A DNA stretch of 64,000 nt from Solidesulfovibrio carbinolicus. Its GTDB lineage: Bacteria; Desulfobacterota; Desulfovibrionia; Desulfovibrionales; Desulfovibrionaceae. The translations under genes and the position numbers were made by a program. The notes under the pieces were generated by a model. The model worked only from the letters and a program-made list of their open reading frames with translations, did no database searches and was not told the DNA's origin. The DNA lies in contig NZ_CP026538.1 of assembly GCF_004135975.1 (NCBI RefSeq), positions 1,798,001-1,862,000 of the forward strand, written 5' to 3'. This document shows, in pieces, positions 60,763-64,000 of the stretch. The stretch's first letter is position 1. The number at the start of each line of letters is the position of its first letter.

Positions 60763-60784
60763 CCCCGGCTCTGTCCGGCCGGGG
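60763..60784 (-). terminator. Hairpin after the 69-residue gene
   Basis: CCCCGGC / GCCGGGG (7 bp) immediately after its TAA; no T tract follows. Confidence 0.4.
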
Positions 60785-60994
60785 TTACTGGAGGCGATCG
60801 TAGGCCAGTTCGAAATCGATCAGTTCGCGGCCGCGCTCCACGGCGCGGGTTTCGGTGTTGCCGGCCACGCCGAGGTGATGGAGCACACGCCCTTCGCCGT
60901 CGCGGATATCGACGGCAAAGGTGGCGCAGTAATCGCCTCGCGGGGTCAGGTCGATGGAGAAGCCCTTGTAGTCGCTATGCAGGGAGGTGTTCAT
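60785..60994 (-). CDS. Small conserved-looking protein of unknown function (69 aa)
   Basis: A 69-residue soluble protein (KGFSIDLTPRGDYCATFAVDIRDGEGRVLHHLGVAGNTETRAVERGRELIDFEL), a compact alpha/beta layout with one Cys. AAGGAGG lies 6 bp before the ATG, and GC3 is typical of the genome, so it is very probably expressed. Family not recognised. It precedes the leader region of the metallochaperone operon. Confidence 0.7.
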   Translation of the reverse strand: MNTSLHSDYKGFSIDLTPRGDYCATFAVDIRDGEGRVLHHLGVAGNTETRAVERGRELIDFELAYDRLQ

Positions 60995-61076
60995 GGCCTT
61001 CCTCCTTTTTGATAGAGATAGTCATTATCGCTTTCTTGGCAAGTCGAGTGAAAGCGGCGCGAATGCCGAAAATGGC

Positions 61077-61112
61077 AAAAAGAACGCCGCCCCGTGGAGA
61101 GACGGAGCGGCG
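61077..61112 (-). terminator. Terminator after the 82-residue gene
   Basis: On the minus strand, CGCCGCTCCGT / ACGGGGCGGCG (one mismatch) followed by TTCTTTTT. Confidence 0.75.
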
Positions 61113-61205
61113 CATGGTCCGCGTCGGGAGAGGGGGGGGCCGGCGCGGGCCAAATGTCAGCCGGATTTTGCCTTCATGCGCAAAACCCCTCTCTGTGGCG
61201 TTAGG

Positions 61206-61454
61206 TTAGTCGTCAACTTTGCCGATGGTGGTGACGCAGCAGATTTTGTCCCAGGAATAGTAGGAGTTGCAGGTTTCCTCGCCCTGCTTGACGGTGACGC
61301 GCACGAACTCGTCGCCGAGAAACAGCGTGGCGGCTTCGTAGATTTTTCCTTCGTTAATCTGGATTTTCACGCCCTTGCGGAGTTTCCGGGAGAGCGTCCC
61401 GTGGACTGGCGAGGAGGCGTACTCGAAAACTTTTTCGAGGGTTTGCTTCTGCAT
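61206..61454 (-). CDS. Small protein of unknown function (82 aa)
   Basis: An 82-residue soluble protein (QTLEKVFEYASSPVHGTLSRKLRKGVKIQINEGKIYEAATLFLG..., Cys62, Cys72 and Cys73). The ATG at 61454 has AAAAGGAG upstream, far better than any upstream candidate. The ending KICCVTTIGKVDD has an adjacent cysteine pair. Likely a small beta-barrel-like protein; family not recognised. Monocistronic with its own terminator. Confidence 0.7.
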   Translation of the reverse strand: MQKQTLEKVFEYASSPVHGTLSRKLRKGVKIQINEGKIYEAATLFLGDEFVRVTVKQGEETCNSYYSWDKICCVTTIGKVDD

Positions 61455-62078
61455 GGTTGCGGCTCCTTTTAACAAATTTCGGTAATTCTCTGTTCGGTTA
61501 CCCCTTAACCCTTCTGGGGCAAAAATCAAAGGCAAAATGTTCGCGGTCCCGGGCGCCTGGTGCTTGTTGCAACTGTTATTTGTAAGAGATAGCAGCAATT
61601 GTCTGTCATCAGGAGGGGCGCTCCGGCGGTCTCGGTCCTGTTTCGACGTTCCGGTTGCGCAGGTTTGTGACAAAAATGACGATACGTTTTGGGCGGCAAC
61701 GAGGGCGAGCGGCAGGGGAACGCTGCGCCAGGACGGCGTTGGCGGTAATGCCCCGCTGGAAGCAGGCGGCGGGGGCGGTCCCAGGAAGGGGGGAATGGGA
61801 CGGAAGGGATCAGGGCAAGGGCAAACGCTGCGCGTCCGGCCCGCGAAGAGGCGGGACAGGCGACCAAAGGGCGTTGGAGACCAAGGGCCGCTCAAGTGGG
61901 GCGTGCTTCAGCCAAGAGCCGGGTCAGCCCGGCCATGTTTCGCAGCTTCGGCGGCCGGCCGGTCATGCCGCGCCCTTGGAAAAGCCGGAGGCAAGCGGTC
62001 GAAAAGCCGCCGCGCAAACGCGCTTCCGGCGAAAAGCCGGCGGCGAGCTTGCGCGGCGCGCGCCCCGACAACGCGGCG
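61455..62078. other. Gap of 624 bp without a supported gene
   Basis: Frames on either strand lack ribosome sites and family-like composition. 61540-61680 is less GC-rich and could hold the promoter of the 82-residue gene. 61900-62070 contains several GC-rich short repeats around AAAAGCCG, not matching the palindromic element family. Confidence 0.5.
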
Positions 62079-62531
62079 CTAGGAGGCCTTGTCTTCCGGA
62101 CGCATGGACAACACCGGAGCCTTGGCGGTCTTGATGACCTTTTCGGCGACGGAGCCAAACAGGATCTTGTCGATGCCCTTGCGGCCGTGGGTGCCGAGCA
62201 CGATGAGGTCCGCGCCCACTTCCTCGGCGGCGTTGACGATCTCCTCGGCGGCGTAGCCGGACACGACCCGGCCTTCCACGGGCACGCCCTTGAAATATTC
62301 CTGCACAAAGGAATCCATGGTCTCGGAGGCGCCGCTGACGATGCCGGAAACGAAATCGTCGATGTAGCTGGCCTGGACGTGGAACTCCACATACTGGGTG
62401 AGGGACGGGGCCACGTACAGAGCCACGACCTTGGCTCCCAGGGCCTCGGCCAGGGTCTTGGCGTAGGCGGCGACCTTGGGGCTGACTTCGGAAAAATCCA
62501 GGGCGCACAGAATGGTCTTGATGGCAACCAT
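62079..62531 (-). CDS. Universal stress protein (UspA family, ATP-binding type)
   Basis: A 150-residue protein. Opening TILCALDFSEVSPKVAAYAKTLA, and the ATP motif G-2x-G-9x-G-S in GTHGRKGIDKILFGSVAEKVI, which marks the nucleotide-binding subgroup. Cytoplasmic dimer induced by stress. GAGG precedes the ATG at 62531. No clear partner gene. Confidence 0.92.
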   Translation of the reverse strand: MVAIKTILCALDFSEVSPKVAAYAKTLAEALGAKVVALYVAPSLTQYVEFHVQASYIDDFVSGIVSGASETMDSFVQEYFKGVPVEGRVVSGYAAEEIVNAAEEVGADLIVLGTHGRKGIDKILFGSVAEKVIKTAKAPVLSMRPEDKAS

Positions 62532-62692
62532 GGCGATGTCCTCGCGTGTTTGGGGTTTGGCTTGGGGACACGCTAACACGGCGCGAAAAAATGTAAAAGG
62601 GCGCACGGGCAGGAAAAGTGCAGGAAATAGCTCCGACATCGGCGGGCAAGCGGCCAATGGCCGGAAGCCGCAGGAATCTGGCCCGACGCTGT

Positions 62693-63763
62693 TTAGCGGC
62701 TGGCCAGCACCCGGCGCTGGCGGAGGCGTTCGATGGGATCGGCCACGAGCTTGTTGAGCGCCAGGCTCGCCGCCACGGTGACGGCCAGGGCGATGATCGG
62801 CAGATGGGTGCGGCCGCAGGCGTATTCCACGGCCATGATGACCGTCCAGTGGGTGATGTAGATGGGATACGACAGCTCCCCCACGGCCCTGTCCAGGGGC
62901 AGGCGCTTGGTCAGTCGGAAGAGCAGGGGGACGGACAGGACGGTGGCGGCGTAGAGATAGAATTCCTTGACGTAAAAGCCGGGCAGGAACTGGAAGCCCA
63001 CGATGGAAGCGAGGTAGACGCCGAAAACCGTCCACAGGGCCGGCTGGGGAAAGGCCACGGGCTTGAGCGCGGCATAGAGCCGGTAGGACAGGATGCCCAG
63101 GAGGAAAAAACCGCATTCCACCGGGAAAAACCGTTGTTTCCAGGGATCAAACGGCAGGTCGGCCAGATAGACCAGGGCGCGCAGGCCGAAGCTCAGGCCG
63201 GCCAGGGCCAGCAGCGTGCCGGTCCCCCGGCGCACAAGCCAAGGCGCGAAGGCGTAGAAGACGAGTTCCAGGGACACGGTCCAGGCCTGGGGGATGAGCA
63301 GGAAAAACCAGGCCGGGGTCGGGCGGTAGAGGGCGTCGGCGGAAAAAGACAGCGTGCCGGCGTCGGTGACGTGGCTGAAAAACAGGATGTCCTGGCCGAA
63401 GATGGTGATGTTGGCGGCGGCCAACAGCGCGGCCACGGCCGGGTCGAGCTTGTGCAGCCAGGTTTGCCACGGCCCCAGGAGCAGGGCGGTGTTGAGGCCG
63501 AACTTGAAGACCAGCGACACCCCAAGCGAGAGCAGGAGCACGGCCCAGTAGAGCGGAAACAGGCGCAGGAAGCGGTTGGAATAAAAAAGGCGCGTCTGGC
63601 CCGGGCCGGCATATTTCTCGGTCAAAATCAGCGCCATGTAGAAGCCCGAGATGATGAAGAAGACCTTGATGGCCATGTAGGCGTCGGTCATGACCAGACC
63701 GTAGAGGGGGCCGGTGTGGTTGATGACCACGGCGGCGGCCAGGAGAAAGCGGACCAGACCCAT
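62693..63763 (-). CDS. Membrane acyltransferase (acyltransferase 3, OafA/YrhL type)
   Basis: A 356-residue protein with about ten transmembrane helices. The N-terminal active-site region is AAAVVINHTGPLYG (conserved His), with FFIISGFYMALIL and RFLRLFPLYW after it, all typical of the family. It transfers acetyl or other acyl groups to cell-surface polysaccharide. The ATG at 63763 is preferred over a GTG at 63838, because the latter lies inside a terminator hairpin. Confidence 0.88.
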   Translation of the reverse strand: MGLVRFLLAAAVVINHTGPLYGLVMTDAYMAIKVFFIISGFYMALILTEKYAGPGQTRLFYSNRFLRLFPLYWAVLLLSLGVSLVFKFGLNTALLLGPWQTWLHKLDPAVAALLAAANITIFGQDILFFSHVTDAGTLSFSADALYRPTPAWFFLLIPQAWTVSLELVFYAFAPWLVRRGTGTLLALAGLSFGLRALVYLADLPFDPWKQRFFPVECGFFLLGILSYRLYAALKPVAFPQPALWTVFGVYLASIVGFQFLPGFYVKEFYLYAATVLSVPLLFRLTKRLPLDRAVGELSYPIYITHWTVIMAVEYACGRTHLPIIALAVTVAASLALNKLVADPIERLRQRRVLASR

Positions 63764-63816
63764 GAAACGGCGTCGCCTCTTTGTGTTCAAGCTGCCGGCG
63801 GCAGGCTGCAATTCGG

Positions 63817-63850
63817 AAAAAACGGCCCGCCTCTTCACCGAAGCGGGCCG
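63817..63850 (-). terminator. Intrinsic terminator for a leftward transcript from beyond the window
   Basis: On the minus strand CGGCCCGC / GCGGGCCG (8 bp) followed by six T residues. Confidence 0.8.
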
Positions 63851-63910
63851 GTATCATAGCAAACTATCGCCTATCGTCGTCTCCCCCTGGCGGATCACCT
63901 CACCCCAATT

Positions 63911-63950
63911 GGGGTTTCCAAAGGGGCTCAGCCCCTTTGGCCGCCGGAGC
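63911..63950 (-). repeat. Interspersed palindromic element, copy H (diverged stem)
   Basis: GGGGTTT, stem CCAAAGGGGC / GCCCCTTTGG (loop TCA), then CCGCCGGAGC. The stem has changed on both sides relative to other copies while pairing is kept. Confidence 0.75.
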
Positions 63951-63955
63951 ATTCT

Positions 63956-64000
63956 TCATTCTCGCCTCTCACCGCTGCAATCGTATGTTTTAAAGTTGGC
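63956..64000 (-). CDS. Possible C-terminus of a leftward gene entering from the right edge
   Basis: Reading leftward from the edge, the frame ANFKTYDCSGERRE ends in TGA at 63958-63956, 5 bp before palindromic element H and about 100 bp before an intrinsic terminator. Both signals elsewhere in the window follow real leftward genes. Only 14 codons are visible, so this is tentative. Confidence 0.35.
   Translation of the reverse strand, partial: ANFKTYDCSGERRE

Overview
The window is a GC-rich bacterial chromosome segment, most like the Desulfovibrionaceae (anaerobic sulfate reducers, Solidesulfovibrio/Desulfovibrio type). The support is a class I desulfoferrodoxin whose ligand positions match the Desulfovibrio enzyme, placed 3 bp before a ferritin; a ferredoxin-linked 2-oxoacid oxidoreductase (KorAB); a nifE-nifN-nifB operon; a thioredoxin reductase lacking the usual NADPH signature; and molybdate uptake genes. 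Taxonomy is inferred from gene content only.

Layout. 0-5.4 kb: gatC start, a lipoprotein with a periplasmic-binding fold, and the heat-shock operon hrcA-grpE-dnaK behind a CIRCE operator. 5.7-8.1 kb: small exported protein, a FadR-type regulator with repeated candidate operators, a class-3 lipase. 8.1-10.4 kb: modBAC. 10.6-12.6 kb: small ORF, PilZ and TPR genes. 12.9-17 kb: nifE-nifN-nifB reading leftward from a sigma-54-like promoter. 17.3-25.4 kb: aldehyde dehydrogenase, amidase, membrane protein, thiamine-binding protein, pbpC, double-receiver regulator, FlgO-like and proline-rich exported proteins. 25.6-30.4 kb: desulfoferrodoxin, ferritin, korAB, SagB-like oxidoreductase, DsrE-like protein. 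30.5-41.1 kb: mutL (leftward), then rightward alr, HhH-GPD glycosylase, EnvC-like factor, CtpA protease, polysaccharide deacetylase, CHASE2 adenylate cyclase and a FecR-like protein. 41.2-46.8 kb: molbindin, diguanylate cyclase, YgiQ radical SAM protein, FMN glutamate-synthase-like protein.

46.9-49.8 kb is an AT-rich island with foreign codon use: a tyrosine recombinase and two convergent genes (a two-helix membrane protein and a SAM methyltransferase) enclosed by a perfect 20-bp inverted repeat. The right repeat contains the recombinase stop codon; the left repeat lies downstream of a near-consensus sigma-70 promoter. This looks like a DNA inversion switch that exchanges which gene lies next to each outside promoter, and it is the best candidate for an undescribed system here.

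49.9-64 kb: acs, zinc-ribbon coiled-coil protein, Nif3-like protein, tRNA with CAU anticodon, atypical thioredoxin reductase, a large hybrid histidine kinase, a WD40/CobW-GTPase pair behind a leader that ends in an intrinsic terminator touching the start codon, two small unknown proteins, a universal stress protein, a membrane acyltransferase, and a possible gene end at the right edge.

At least eight copies of a palindromic element (consensus core GCCTCCGGCGGCC plus a covarying GC hairpin) are scattered through the window, seven of them 5-40 bp after the stop codon of a leftward reading frame.
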